From: Ignavibacteria bacterium | GTDB taxonomy: Bacteria > Bacteroidota > Ignavibacteria > UBA10030 > F1-140-MAGs086 | Direction: 5' to 3' | Assembly (NCBI GenBank): GCA_016873775.1 | Contig: VGWC01000006.1 | Span: forward strand, 1-59,202 | Length of the DNA stretch: 59,202 bases | Shown: positions 17,855 through 27,617 of the stretch, in pieces | How positions within the stretch are numbered: the first letter of the stretch is position 1 | Layout of the letters: every line of letters begins with the position of its first letter | Notes under the pieces: generated by a model | Seen by the model: only the letters and a program-made list of their open reading frames with translations | Databases searched by the model: none | Told to the model about the DNA's origin: nothing | Program-made: the position numbers and the translations under genes

Positions 17855-20278
17855 ATGAATTCAATGTTCCGCAAATTTTCAACGAGATTACATCTTTTCT
17901 ATAAATATTCGCAACTGTTTGTGATACTGTTCGTATTTACAGGATGCGGTAATTTCTTTACTTCTCGAATGCAAGATATCAATGCGTATTTTAATACATA
18001 TTACAATGCCTCTCATATTTACGATAAAAATGTTGCAAAACTTGAACAAAGCGCTTCGAAAGAGAGAAATCCCAATAGATTTTTACGAATTAATGTGTCG
18101 CAAGACATAAAAGATAAGTTTGCCGATGTAGTTGAGAAGTGTTCAAAAATATTACAATATTATCCCGAAAGCGTTTTTTTTGACGATGCGATGTTTATGA
18201 TTGGTAACGCATATTATCTTTCCGGTGAATATTTTCGCGCCGAGAGAAAATATGTGGAGTTGCGTCAGAATTATCCGAACGGCGATTTATTTGCTGAAGC
18301 AACTCTTGCACTCGCAAAAACATATTACCAAATGAGGAAATATCCGAAGTCATTAGAAATATTAGGAGATAGCGCAGCATTGGCGTTGATGGAAAACAAC
18401 GATTTTATAGCAGAAGGATTTTGTTTGAAAGGTCAAATTTTTTTAGAAAAACGAGACTATGAAAAAGCTATTCAGAATTTTTTATTAGCAACAGAATTTG
18501 CAGATAATAATCTCTTGCAAATGCAATCTGCGCTTCAACTTGGGCAAACATACGAACTTATGAATAACTTCGAAGGTGCGTTATCCGCGTATAAAATTCT
18601 TGTTGATGATGCCAGCGATTATTTATTGGAAGTGCGTGGAAAAATTCGTTATACAGTGATGTTAAGTAAATTAGAAAAAAACATTGATGCGATTGAAATC
18701 CTCGAAGAAATGCGTGATGATAGACGCAACAAAGAATTTTTTCCCGAAATTGATTTTCATATAGGAAACGTGTTAAAAAATAACGGTGATTTCGATTTGG
18801 CGGAAGAGCAATTTTTCTTCGTGGATACTACGTACGCACGAACTGATGCGTCCGCCAAATCAAATTTTCAGTTAGGCGTAATGAATGAATATATATATTC
18901 GGATTTTAATTCTGCACTGAAATATTATTCCAAAGCAAAAGGTGAATTCCTTACGTCAGAAATCACTGATTCTGCAAAAAAGAAATTTGATGTAATCACA
19001 AGTTATGTTTCTCTTTCACAGACTATTTCAAAATTCGACTCGTTGGTTTTTCTCAAAGAACATCCCGAAGAAATCGGAAGACAAGATAGTATTCGCCGCA
19101 TTGAATTAGCACGAGAAGACAGCATTGCGAAATTTCGGAGAGATTCTCTAACCGCGTATATTGCTGATTCGCTGCTGGCAATTGGAATTGATGTAAACGA
19201 TACTTCAAAAAATGAATTTACTTCGGAAAGTAAAAATGATAGCATACAACTTCCGACTTCATTCTATGATTCTTCGATTGTTGCGAGCGATTCAATGCTA
19301 AAGTTGATTCCAGGAAAAAAAGAAAAAAACTTTTGGGATGAAGCAGAAGAATCCGAAGAAGTAAATAACGTGTTTTCAGCAACTGATTCTCTGACAATTT
19401 CAGATTCGCTTTCCGTGCAAAATAGTATTATAGATTCAATACCAGTTGCTTCCGGTCCCGAATGGTTAAAAGATACGATAAAAACTCCGCTATACGATTT
19501 GCTCGATAGTCTCGCATTCAATCAATATGAAATGGGACTCTTAATGCTTGCCAAATTGCAATTGGAAGATTCTGCACATTATTATTTTCAACAATCGCTA
19601 TACAACGCTCCCGAATCATATCAAGCGCCTAAAGTACTGTTTTCAATCGCTGAATATTATCGAACGAAAGACGATTCCTTAAAAAAAATCGCTGATACAC
19701 TTTATCAACAAATACTTGACAAATTTCCTCATCATCCATACGCAAATGTAGTTCGAAGAATGTTCGGATTATCTGTTGCGGATTCGACAGTAATTGATTC
19801 ATTGCAAATGCAATATGATGAAGTAGAAAAAATAATTCTCTCCGGCAACGCACAACTTGCACTGAATAAATTGCTCGTGTTATCCGAATGCGATTCAACT
19901 TCTTTCGTTATGCCGAAAATATTCTATGCAATCGGATGGATTTGTGAGAACGCATTGAACTTACCAGATTCTGCATTTAATATGTACAAACGAATACTAC
20001 AAAAATATCCTACATCGGTATTTTCGAAAGAAATACAGCGGCGTGTCTCTGGTGCGGAAGACATAGACCTTCCGTTTGCTGGAACCAAAAAATACCGAAC
20101 AGATCCATTGCAAATTTCTATAACGTTTGACCGTGTGAATACTTTATCGCAAAATCGCGGCGATGAAAGCAGAAATGAACCGCTTGAGCAGATTGACTCA
20201 TCGCTTCCGGATGAAGAGCCGGATACAGATTTAGAAGAAACAGATAAAGATGCAGAGCAAGATGAACCTCCATTTTAA
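17855..20278 (+). CDS. TPR-repeat lipoprotein resembling T9SS component PorW/SprE
   Basis: This 807-residue lipoprotein has a lipobox FVFTGC (C31). The mature start, NFFTSRMQDINAYFNTYYNASHIYD, resembles the N-terminal region of SprE/PorW, the periplasmic lipoprotein of type IX secretion. TPR-like helical hairpins follow (for example FFDDAMFMIGNAYYLSGEYFRAE, and KAIQNFLLATEFADNN). A middle stretch (about 385-560) is rich in D-S and S-D-S. More TPRs follow (about 565-735), and the tail is strongly acidic. Presence of two T9SS cargo proteins nearby supports this reading. Alternative: a generic TPR assembly lipoprotein. Confidence 0.72.
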   Translation: MNSMFRKFSTRLHLFYKYSQLFVILFVFTGCGNFFTSRMQDINAYFNTYYNASHIYDKNVAKLEQSASKERNPNRFLRINVSQDIKDKFADVVEKCSKILQYYPESVFFDDAMFMIGNAYYLSGEYFRAERKYVELRQNYPNGDLFAEATLALAKTYYQMRKYPKSLEILGDSAALALMENNDFIAEGFCLKGQIFLEKRDYEKAIQNFLLATEFADNNLLQMQSALQLGQTYELMNNFEGALSAYKILVDDASDYLLEVRGKIRYTVMLSKLEKNIDAIEILEEMRDDRRNKEFFPEIDFHIGNVLKNNGDFDLAEEQFFFVDTTYARTDASAKSNFQLGVMNEYIYSDFNSALKYYSKAKGEFLTSEITDSAKKKFDVITSYVSLSQTISKFDSLVFLKEHPEEIGRQDSIRRIELAREDSIAKFRRDSLTAYIADSLLAIGIDVNDTSKNEFTSESKNDSIQLPTSFYDSSIVASDSMLKLIPGKKEKNFWDEAEESEEVNNVFSATDSLTISDSLSVQNSIIDSIPVASGPEWLKDTIKTPLYDLLDSLAFNQYEMGLLMLAKLQLEDSAHYYFQQSLYNAPESYQAPKVLFSIAEYYRTKDDSLKKIADTLYQQILDKFPHHPYANVVRRMFGLSVADSTVIDSLQMQYDEVEKIILSGNAQLALNKLLVLSECDSTSFVMPKIFYAIGWICENALNLPDSAFNMYKRILQKYPTSVFSKEIQRRVSGAEDIDLPFAGTKKYRTDPLQISITFDRVNTLSQNRGDESRNEPLEQIDSSLPDEEPDTDLEETDKDAEQDEPPF

Positions 20279-20298
20279 ATGTTGAACGTTTAGTTTCG

Positions 20299-21588
20299 AT
20301 GATTTCAACTGCAGTTGAATTTCTCTACGGATTAGAACGCTCCGGAATTAAATTTGGACTTGAAAATATTTCCTCGCTGTTACAATGTTGCAATAATCCT
20401 CAAAAAAAATTTTATTCAGTTCACATAGCGGGAACAAATGGTAAAGGCTCAACGGCGGCTCTTCTTGCTTCAGTATTCACTACTGCTGGATACATAACAG
20501 GATTGTACACTTCACCGCACATATCAGAAATTTACGAGCGAATAAAAATAAACGGGGTTCCAATTTCTCCAGAACGATTTTCATTTTATGTTGAACAATT
20601 TCGGAATGAGATTATACGATTACGAGCAACGTTTTTTGAATCTCTCACTGCGATTGCATTTCAATATTTTGCTGAATGTAACGCTGATATTGCAATAGTC
20701 GAAACAGGTCTTGGAGGAAGATTAGATGCTACGAATATCATCACTCCGTTAATTTCTGTTATAACCAACATAAGTTTGGAACATACAGAATATCTTGGAA
20801 ATACAATTGAAAAAATTGCGTTTGAAAAAGCAGGAATAATAAAAGATACAGTTCCTGTCGTTTCAGGAATAGAAAATAACGACGCGAATACTGTTTTGAA
20901 AAAAGTTGCAAAGTTGAAAAAATCACGCATATTTTTTTCGAACAAAGAAATTTCCCTGCAAACTCTTCGAACGTCGATTGAGGATAATGCGTATTCAGCA
21001 ACTACTCATAACTTTACAAGAGAACATTTTGAACTAGGATTCGGTGGTTTTGCACAAAAACAAAATTGTGCAACAGCATTACTGACTCTGGAAGTGTTGA
21101 AGAAAACATGCAACAATAATTTTCATATTACCGTCAACCACATAAAAAATGGATTCAAAAATGTCAAAAAATATACGAACACGTTTGGCAGATTGGAGTT
21201 ATTGCAACATAAACCACTCATGGTGCTTGATGTAGCGCATAATCCCGGTGCATTTGAAAAACTTGTAAAGACGGTAAGATTACTCTTTCCCAAAAGAGGC
21301 GTAATTGTATTGGGAATGATGAAAGATAAAGATGTGAAACAGAGTTTACATTATCTTTCTTCACTTCATGTTCCGGTTATCGCAGTTCAACCGAACGTAG
21401 TACGCGCGCGCTCATCGGAAGAAATTACAAAGGAATGTCATCGAATCGGAATGTATAGTGTTAATGGAACAATGGTTTCGGAAGGAATACGACATGCATA
21501 TTCCTTAGTAACGGAAGAAGATTATATACTTGTGTGTGGTTCATTTTTTGTAGCAGATGAAGCAATGAAATTTTTGAAAAGTGTTTGA
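20299..21588 (+). CDS. folC: Folylpolyglutamate synthase / dihydrofolate synthase
   Basis: FolC (429 residues) adds glutamate to dihydropteroate or folate using ATP. It shows the P-loop AGTNGKGSTAALLASV, the following YTSPHISEIYERI, the Mur-ligase motif ETGLGGRLDATNI and LEHTEYLGNTIEKIAFEKAGIIK. The C-terminal LDVAHNPGAFEKL is also present. Length is normal. It starts 20 bp after the PorW-like gene, so the two are probably co-transcribed. Confidence 0.94.
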   Translation: MISTAVEFLYGLERSGIKFGLENISSLLQCCNNPQKKFYSVHIAGTNGKGSTAALLASVFTTAGYITGLYTSPHISEIYERIKINGVPISPERFSFYVEQFRNEIIRLRATFFESLTAIAFQYFAECNADIAIVETGLGGRLDATNIITPLISVITNISLEHTEYLGNTIEKIAFEKAGIIKDTVPVVSGIENNDANTVLKKVAKLKKSRIFFSNKEISLQTLRTSIEDNAYSATTHNFTREHFELGFGGFAQKQNCATALLTLEVLKKTCNNNFHITVNHIKNGFKNVKKYTNTFGRLELLQHKPLMVLDVAHNPGAFEKLVKTVRLLFPKRGVIVLGMMKDKDVKQSLHYLSSLHVPVIAVQPNVVRARSSEEITKECHRIGMYSVNGTMVSEGIRHAYSLVTEEDYILVCGSFFVADEAMKFLKSV

Positions 21589-21614
21589 CTTCCAAAACAT
21601 TTATTGTATATTTT
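21584..21614 (+). promoter_or_regulatory. Predicted promoter of rho
   Basis: TTTG (21584-21587), overlapping the folC stop codon, is followed after exactly 19 bases by TATATTTT (21607-21614) and CCGC. A sigma-70-like reading (TTGACT-N16-TATATT) of the same bases is also possible. Either reading predicts a leader of about 160 nt before rho, long enough for autoregulation by Rho (inference). Confidence 0.6.
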
Positions 21615-21778
21615 CCGCACATTAATTGCAAAGAGGTTTGTTCTTTTTCGACGTGAAAATTGAACGACATTTTCCCAAAAGAATCTCCCTTCATTTGATT
21701 TCATATTTTTTACAACACTTCAAAATCAAAGAAGTGAATTATATTATTTTTCTCCACATTTAAATTTCACTGTTTTAA

Positions 21779-23032
21779 ATGCCTCTCGATATTTCAGCAT
21801 TAAAAGCGAAAAAGATTACTGAGTTGACGAAAATTGCAAAAGAATTTGCAATCAACGGATTCAGTGATATGCGTAAACAAGATTTAATTTTCAAAATTCT
21901 CGAATCGCAAGCGGAAAAAGACGGACTCAATTTCAGCGCAGGCGTACTCGAAATAATGCCCGATGGTTATGGTTTTTTGCGTTCTGCAAATTACAATTAT
22001 CTTCCTTCGCCGGACGATATTTATGTTTCGCCTTCACAAATAAAAAAATTTTTACTGCGCACGGGTGATACCGTGAGCGGACAAGTACGACCTCCGAAAG
22101 AAGGCGAACGTTTTTTTGCTTTACTTCGTGTTGAGTCGGTGAATACCATCGGTCCCGAAGAAATGAAAGAGCGCACACTTTTTGATAACTTAACACCGTT
22201 GTATCCGCGCGAGCGTATTAAATTGGAATCTGTTCCCGGCGAATATTCTATGCGAATTTTAGATATGCTCTCACCAATCGGCAAGGGACAACGCGCGCTT
22301 ATCACTTCTCCTCCGAAAGCAGGCAAAACAGTTCTCCTTCAAAAAATCGCAAACTCCATCACACGAAACCATCCTGAAATTATTCTCATAGTTTTACTTA
22401 TCGACGAGCGTCCTGAAGAAGTTACCGATATGGAGCGTTCTGTTCAAGCAGAAGTAGTTTCTTCAACATTTGATGAGCCGCAAGAACGACATGTGCAAGT
22501 TGCAGATATGGTGTTAGAAAAAGCTAAACGACTTGTTGAAGCAAAACGGGATGTTGTGATACTTCTCGATTCCATAACACGACTTGCGCGCGCACATAAT
22601 ACCGTTGTTCCTCATTCGGGAAAAGTTCTTTCGGGAGGAGTGGATGCGAATGCATTGCATAAACCGAAGCGATTTTTTGGTTCTGCACGCGCTATTGAAG
22701 AAGGAGGAAGTCTTACCATTTTAGCTACAGCATTGATTGAAACCGGTAGCAGAATGGATGAAGTAATTTTTGAAGAGTTTAAAGGAACAGGAAATTCGGA
22801 AATTGTTCTCGATAGAAAATTAAGCGACAGAAGAATATTTCCTGCAATTGATGTTCAGCGTTCAGGCACACGCAAAGAAGAATTGCTGATGGAATCAGAT
22901 GAACTAAATCGTGTGTGGGTATTACGAAAATTTTTAAGCGAACAAACAACAGTTGAAGCAATGGAATTCATGATAGAAAAACTTCGCGGAACGAAAACCA
23001 ATAAAGATTTCCTCCGCGCAATGAATAGTTAA
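21779..23032 (+). CDS. rho: Transcription termination factor Rho
   Basis: Rho (417 residues) is the RNA-dependent ATPase helicase that ends transcription. The N-terminal helical domain ([16 protein letters not shown]) leads to the cold-shock-like RNA-binding domain with [14 protein letters not shown]. The ATPase has Walker [13 protein letters not shown] and Walker [17 protein letters not shown]. The Q-loop/R-loop regions [23 protein letters not shown] and [11 protein letters not shown] are also present. It lacks the long basic insert of some Bacteroidetes Rho proteins. Confidence 0.97.
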   Translation: MPLDISALKAKKITELTKIAKEFAINGFSDMRKQDLIFKILESQAEKDGLNFSAGVLEIMPDGYGFLRSANYNYLPSPDDIYVSPSQIKKFLLRTGDTVSGQVRPPKEGERFFALLRVESVNTIGPEEMKERTLFDNLTPLYPRERIKLESVPGEYSMRILDMLSPIGKGQRALITSPPKAGKTVLLQKIANSITRNHPEIILIVLLIDERPEEVTDMERSVQAEVVSSTFDEPQERHVQVADMVLEKAKRLVEAKRDVVILLDSITRLARAHNTVVPHSGKVLSGGVDANALHKPKRFFGSARAIEEGGSLTILATALIETGSRMDEVIFEEFKGTGNSEIVLDRKLSDRRIFPAIDVQRSGTRKEELLMESDELNRVWVLRKFLSEQTTVEAMEFMIEKLRGTKTNKDFLRAMNS

Positions 23033-23042
23033 TGAAAAAATA

Positions 23043-23077
23043 TTTTTCTCTTTCACTTGCAAGAGAAAAAAATTTTT
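23043..23077 (+). terminator. Possible terminator after rho
   Basis: A 10-bp stem TTTTTCTCTT (23043-23052) pairs with AAGAGAAAAA (23061-23070) across an 8-base loop and is followed by AAATTTTT. The stem is AT-rich and moderately stable. Confidence 0.5.
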
Positions 23078-23188
23078 GATAGATATTGCCCGCTTTTTTA
23101 TACAAGGGAGTAAAAACGTTACCGATACACGTTTCATTTATTTATCAACTTTATTATTCAAAACAATTTTACAGCGTTTTTTACTATA

Positions 23189-23785
23189 ATGGAAGAACAC
23201 GTTCGTTTGGTTACCAAACCACATATAATGTCGCGACGAAGATGGAAAACGGAAATCATAGGAGAGCAAGCGGCGGATGTCAGAGTATTTTGCACCTCAT
23301 TTGAAACTAAAATTGGTTCTGTGTATATCGCATCCACCGAAAAGGGAGTTTGTAAAATCAGCATTCCGCGAGAAAGTAAAAAAGAATTTATTAAATGGAT
23401 TAAACAGTATTTTGATTACGATGCTGTTGTTGAAAACAAATCGCGAAACAAAGAAACGATTGACCAAGTAAGCAGATATTTCAACGGAAAGTTAGTTTCA
23501 TTTACATGCGATATAGATTTACGCGGAACACCGTTTCAACTTCGCGTATGGAAAGAAATATCTAAAATTCCGTACGGTGCAATTTCTGCATACAAACAAA
23601 TTGCGAAAAAAGTTGGCGTTCATTCCGGTTATCAAGCAGTTGGTCGCGCAGTAGGTTCAAATCCGCTACCAATTGTTATTCCTTGTCACCGCATAATGGG
23701 AACAGATGGCTCACTCACAGGATATGCGGGTGGAATTAAAACGAAGGAATTTTTACTGCGCTTGGAAGGGGCATTACTTATTTAG
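23189..23785 (+). CDS. ogt: Methylated-DNA--protein-cysteine methyltransferase
   Basis: This 198-residue suicide enzyme removes alkyl groups from O6-alkylguanine. The acceptor is C166 in VIPCHRIMGTDGSLTGYAGG. The upstream helix-turn-helix region FQLRVWKEISKIPYGAISAYKQIA and the arginine-finger stretch GYQAVGRAVGSNPLP are standard. An alternative ATG at codon 14 would give a more typical length, and the first residues are not conserved. No Ada zinc domain is present. A terminator follows. Confidence 0.95.
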   Translation: MEEHVRLVTKPHIMSRRRWKTEIIGEQAADVRVFCTSFETKIGSVYIASTEKGVCKISIPRESKKEFIKWIKQYFDYDAVVENKSRNKETIDQVSRYFNGKLVSFTCDIDLRGTPFQLRVWKEISKIPYGAISAYKQIAKKVGVHSGYQAVGRAVGSNPLPIVIPCHRIMGTDGSLTGYAGGIKTKEFLLRLEGALLI

Positions 23786-23805
23786 TCATAGATTGTCTTT
23801 CACGG

Positions 23806-23849
23806 AAAATGGAGTTCTCTTTCCAAATAAATAAGTGAACTCCATTTTT
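23806..23849 (+). terminator. Rho-independent terminator after ogt
   Basis: AAAATGGAGTTC (23806-23817) pairs perfectly with GAACTCCATTTT (23837-23848) over 12 bp, with a 19-base loop. TTTTTCTTATTT follows. It isolates ogt from the T9SS cargo gene that begins at 23881. Confidence 0.75.
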
Positions 23850-23880
23850 CTTATTTACAACAAAAATATTTACAACCACA

Positions 23881-25548
23881 ATGCAATATTTTCTTGCTCT
23901 CATTTTGTGTTTCACGGTTTCATATTCGCAAAACGGTGTAACACTCCTTTCTCACAAAAATATTCCTCACGGAACTTCACCTCAAGGAACATATTTTTCC
24001 AGTTGTTGGGGATGGACTTCTCCCGAAGGAGAAGAATTTGCGTTTATAGGGACCGCATTAGGAACGGGGATTTATTCTCTTGCGGGGGATACACTTCGGG
24101 AAATTCAATTCATTTCTGGTCCGCAGGCAAGTTATGCGTACCGCGAATTTAAAACATACAAGCACTATCTCTACATTGTTTCTGAGGGAGGAAGCGGTGT
24201 TCAAATTGTCAATCTCGAATTTCTTCCCGATACTGCATTACTCGTTAAAAATTTCAACTATACTTCCGGTGGAAAAAATATTTCTCGCTCTCATACGGTA
24301 ACGCTTGCCGACGGATATTTGTATCTCAACGGTTGCGCAAACTGGAGTCCAGGAGGAATGGTGATTTTTTCGTTACTGAATGACCCAACAACTCCACAAT
24401 ATGTGGGTCAATATCAACCCGAGTATATTCACGATTCCTATGTTCGAAACGATACAATTTTTGCTGCCGCAATTTACGGCAATGGCGGATTATACATTGC
24501 TAACGCTCAAAACAAAGCGAATCCTACGTTGATAAAAAAAGTTTCTTATACAGGAAGCGGAACACATCACGCGTGGGAATCCATTGACGGAAATTATGCT
24601 TTCACAACAGATGAAATTGGAACGGTGAATAATTTGAAAATATGGAAGTTTAAAAATCTTGGAGCAGGACCACCTTATACTCCCATTGCACAATACGCCG
24701 CAAATGCTATGGATATTATTCATAATGTTCACGGAAGAGGAAATTACGTATACGTTTCTCATTACGGAGCAGGTGCACGTGTAGTTAATGCTCAATATCC
24801 TGAAACGCCGAATGAAGTTGGTTACTATGATACATATCCCGGTTCAGTTTCCGATTATGTGGGATGTTGGGCAGTATATCCATATTTCTTTTCCGGAAAA
24901 TGGATCGCATCTGATATGCAAAGCGGTTTGTATTTAATGAACTTTAACGAATTGAAACCACGTAATCGTCCTTCCTTGCTGTATCCGAATGATGGCGATA
25001 GTGTTGGAAATTCTCCTACGATTTTTCGTTGGACTAAAAGTACAGATAACGTAGAAGACCCCCATTGGTACGAGTTGCGAATTTCAAATGCAAATTTTTC
25101 TAAACGCTGGAAAACAAACGATACGTCGTTTACTATTTCTGATTTTACTGGAATGCAATTTGGGCAGCTCTATCAATGGGAAGTATGGGTTGTTGATGAA
25201 TATTCTGAAGTTAAATGTAACCAACGAAATGTGTTTGTTTTCAATGGAGTTTCTGTTGGCATAAACAACGAAAGAACAATTCCACAAGAAATATCTCTTT
25301 CACAAAATTACCCGAATCCGTTTAATCCCGAAACGAAAATTTCTTTTACACTTTCGAAAGAAGAACAAGTAACATTGAAAATTTTCAATCTCATCGGTGA
25401 AGAAGTTACAACGCTTATTGATGGAATACAACCCAAAGGGAATTTTGAAATTGTTTGGAATGCAAACGAACATACAAGCGGTATCTATCTTTATCGTTTA
25501 ACAGTCGGGAACACTACCGAAACAAAAAAAATGTTACTGACGAAATAA
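23881..25548 (+). CDS. Secreted beta-propeller (choice-of-anchor B type) protein with T9SS sorting domain
   Basis: This 555-residue protein has a signal peptide (YFLALILCFTVSYSQ). A propeller-like region with LVIVD-type repeats (for example YLYIVSEGGSGVQIVNLE, YVYVSHYGAGARVVNAQ) suggests the choice-of-anchor B family. A fibronectin-like segment (about 360-455) has LYPNDGDSV and IFRWTKS. The C-terminus (about the last 85 residues) starts with LSQNYPNPFNPETKISFTL and ends LYRLTVGNTTETKKMLLTK. This is the type IX secretion signal that is cleaved and exchanged for a surface anchor in related bacteria. Its ligand is unknown. Confidence 0.88.
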   Translation: MQYFLALILCFTVSYSQNGVTLLSHKNIPHGTSPQGTYFSSCWGWTSPEGEEFAFIGTALGTGIYSLAGDTLREIQFISGPQASYAYREFKTYKHYLYIVSEGGSGVQIVNLEFLPDTALLVKNFNYTSGGKNISRSHTVTLADGYLYLNGCANWSPGGMVIFSLLNDPTTPQYVGQYQPEYIHDSYVRNDTIFAAAIYGNGGLYIANAQNKANPTLIKKVSYTGSGTHHAWESIDGNYAFTTDEIGTVNNLKIWKFKNLGAGPPYTPIAQYAANAMDIIHNVHGRGNYVYVSHYGAGARVVNAQYPETPNEVGYYDTYPGSVSDYVGCWAVYPYFFSGKWIASDMQSGLYLMNFNELKPRNRPSLLYPNDGDSVGNSPTIFRWTKSTDNVEDPHWYELRISNANFSKRWKTNDTSFTISDFTGMQFGQLYQWEVWVVDEYSEVKCNQRNVFVFNGVSVGINNERTIPQEISLSQNYPNPFNPETKISFTLSKEEQVTLKIFNLIGEEVTTLIDGIQPKGNFEIVWNANEHTSGIYLYRLTVGNTTETKKMLLTK

Positions 25549-25559
25549 AGAAAGCACGT

Positions 25560-26183
25560 ATGGAATGGATTGAATCGTTCAAACCGCTATTAAAGATTTA
25601 CAAGAATAAAAAACATCCGCTCGAATACAAAAATACATATCAATTGTTGGTAATGACAATTCTTTCTGCGCGGGATTCTGATAAACATATCAATCAAGTA
25701 GCTGTAAAATTATTTGAAGCATTTCCTTCAATGAAACAACTTTCGACGGCACGTGCGGAAGATTTGTACCCGTACATAAATTCTGTAACGAACTTTGCGA
25801 ACAAAGCAAAATGGCTTATATCAATTGGACAAACAATAAAAAACGATAACAACATCCCTACAACGTTGGAAGGTTTGACATCACTTTCCGGCATAGGTCG
25901 AAAATCTGCTAATGTGATGTTACGCGAAATGGGAAAATCTGCAGAAGGAATAATTGTAGATTTGCACGTGCTTCGAGTTGCTCCGCGTATTGGAATTGCA
26001 ACTGGAGCAAATCCTGAAAAAATAGAAAAACAATTGATGGAAAAAATTCCCAAGAAATATTGGAGTGAAATCGGAATGAGTTTTTCATTTCTTGGAAGAG
26101 AAACTTGTCGTCCTACAAATCCACGATGCAATGAATGTGCAGTACACAACGTTTGTCATTATTATTTGTCGCAACATTCATAG
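25560..26183 (+). CDS. nth: Endonuclease III-type DNA glycosylase
   Basis: This 207-residue base-excision repair enzyme removes oxidised pyrimidines. The helix-hairpin-helix is LSGIGRKSANVML with catalytic Lys K115. The catalytic Asp is D134 in IVDLHVLRV. The [4Fe-4S] cluster ligands follow the exact C-x6-C-x2-C-x5-C spacing (CRPTNPRCNECAVHNVC). I start at the ATG at 25560, 11 bp after the preceding stop. The longer frame from 25455 would overlap the cargo gene by 94 bp and adds unrelated residues. Confidence 0.94.
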   Translation: MEWIESFKPLLKIYKNKKHPLEYKNTYQLLVMTILSARDSDKHINQVAVKLFEAFPSMKQLSTARAEDLYPYINSVTNFANKAKWLISIGQTIKNDNNIPTTLEGLTSLSGIGRKSANVMLREMGKSAEGIIVDLHVLRVAPRIGIATGANPEKIEKQLMEKIPKKYWSEIGMSFSFLGRETCRPTNPRCNECAVHNVCHYYLSQHS

Positions 26184-26228
26184 TTCATCAATACAAACAT
26201 TTTCACAGTACAGTCTAGAGATACAATT

Positions 26229-27077
26229 ATGAATACACAATTTCGATTTCCACCGACACATTGGGCATTAATTCTCGGAGCATCGAGTGGATTTGGCGGA
26301 GCGACGGCAATTGAACTTGCGAAGCACGGAATGAATATTTTTGGAATTCATCTTGACCGCGCTGCAACATTGCCAAACGTACAAAAAATTATTTCTGAAA
26401 TCGAGAGATACGGAAGCAAAGCAATTTTTTTTAATGTGAACGCTTCCGATGCTACGAAAAGAAACGAAGTGTTGGATGGAATAGAAAAAATATTTTCAGA
26501 AAATGCTGAAAACACTATTAAGATTATGTTACACTCGCTCGCATTTGGAACGCTGAAGCCGTACATTTCACACAATCCCGATGAAATGATTACGCAGGCG
26601 CAAATGGAAATGACAGTTGATGTGATGGGAAATTCGTTAGTGTACTGGACGCAGGGAATCGTTTCCAAGAAACTTATGAAAAGCGGAGGTCGCATTTTTG
26701 CAATGACGAGTTCAGGAGGTCATTCTGTATTGCCATTTTACGGCGCAGTATCTGCAGCAAAATCAACCCTCGAATCGCATATACGCCAACTTGCGATGGA
26801 ACTTGGCGAATACGGAATTACTGCAACTGCATTGCTCGCAGGAGTTACCGATACTCCCGCGTTGCGGAAAATTCCTAACGCTGAATCTATGTTGAATATT
26901 TCGCTTGCTAAAAATCCGCAGGGAAAATTAACGACACCAGAAAACGTTGCCAAAACAATTGCTATGTTGTGCTTAGAACATGCAGATTTTATTTCTGGCG
27001 GTATTATTCACGTAGATGGGGGAGAAGATAAAGTTCAATTTGTTGGACAGAAAAAAATTGAGACAGTAAAAAAATAG
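26229..27077 (+). CDS. SDR-family oxidoreductase, enoyl-ACP reductase FabL/FabI-like
   Basis: This 282-residue short-chain dehydrogenase has the nucleotide-binding GASSGFGGATA. Its catalytic pattern is Tyr-x6-Lys (Y171 and K178 in FYGAVSAAKS) with Ser in MTSSGG. The Y-x6-K spacing is that of enoyl-ACP reductases such as FabL and FabI, whereas ordinary SDRs have Y-x3-K. Hence it probably reduces enoyl-ACP in fatty-acid elongation. The glycine pattern is FabL-like rather than FabI-like. It ends DFISGGIIHVDGGE. Alternative: an SDR of unknown substrate. Confidence 0.75.
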   Translation: MNTQFRFPPTHWALILGASSGFGGATAIELAKHGMNIFGIHLDRAATLPNVQKIISEIERYGSKAIFFNVNASDATKRNEVLDGIEKIFSENAENTIKIMLHSLAFGTLKPYISHNPDEMITQAQMEMTVDVMGNSLVYWTQGIVSKKLMKSGGRIFAMTSSGGHSVLPFYGAVSAAKSTLESHIRQLAMELGEYGITATALLAGVTDTPALRKIPNAESMLNISLAKNPQGKLTTPENVAKTIAMLCLEHADFISGGIIHVDGGEDKVQFVGQKKIETVKK

Positions 27078-27604
27078 TGAAAATCGAGATTAAGAAACGC
27101 TGTCAATGGGCGGACGATGATGAAATGTTGCAGTTGTATCACGACAACTACTGGGGAGTTCCACCAAGAAATGACAACGAACTATTTGAACGAATGACAC
27201 AGCAGATTTTTCAAGCGGGATTGAGTTGGAAAATCATTTGGAGTAAACACAAGAACTTTCACAAAGCGTTCTCAAAGTTTTCTGTTCAAAAAGTAGCGAA
27301 TTATGATAAGAAAGAATTAAAGCGATTGTTGAACGATGCTACGATTGTTCGCAACAGAACAAAAATAAATGCAACGCTTGAAAACGCAAAACGAATAATA
27401 AAACTGAAGAAAGAATTCGGAAGTTTTCGAAAATTTCTTAACACTATTCCAAATGAACTTCTCGCTTGTCAAAAAGCAATGAAAGAACATTTTGTTTTTA
27501 TGGGACCGGAAATAACTAGGATGTTCGTGTTCAATATTGGAAAAATTCCGTTTCCTCACGAAAAGCAATGTTGGAAAAATACCAACACAAGGTTCGCGAA
27601 ATAG
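27077..27604 (+). CDS. tag: DNA-3-methyladenine glycosylase I family protein
   Basis: This 175-residue base-excision repair enzyme starts with GTG, sharing one base with the preceding stop. Family motifs are RCQWADDDEMLQLYHDNYWG, DNELFERMTQQIFQAGLSW and FVFMGPEITRMFVF. The C-terminal HEKQCW could supply zinc ligands. Several Tag positions differ (for example no Glu in the substrate pocket segment as I read it), so specificity for 3-methyladenine is likely but unproven. Together with ogt and nth nearby it forms a loose DNA-repair neighbourhood. Confidence 0.85.
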   Translation: MKIEIKKRCQWADDDEMLQLYHDNYWGVPPRNDNELFERMTQQIFQAGLSWKIIWSKHKNFHKAFSKFSVQKVANYDKKELKRLLNDATIVRNRTKINATLENAKRIIKLKKEFGSFRKFLNTIPNELLACQKAMKEHFVFMGPEITRMFVFNIGKIPFPHEKQCWKNTNTRFAK

Positions 27605-27617
27605 ATATACGAGAAAT

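Noticed and set aside
24490-24795. Minus-strand open frame of 101 codons inside the T9SS cargo gene
   Set aside because: It lies wholly opposite a protein with signal peptide, propeller repeats and sorting domain, and its own residues show no family pattern.
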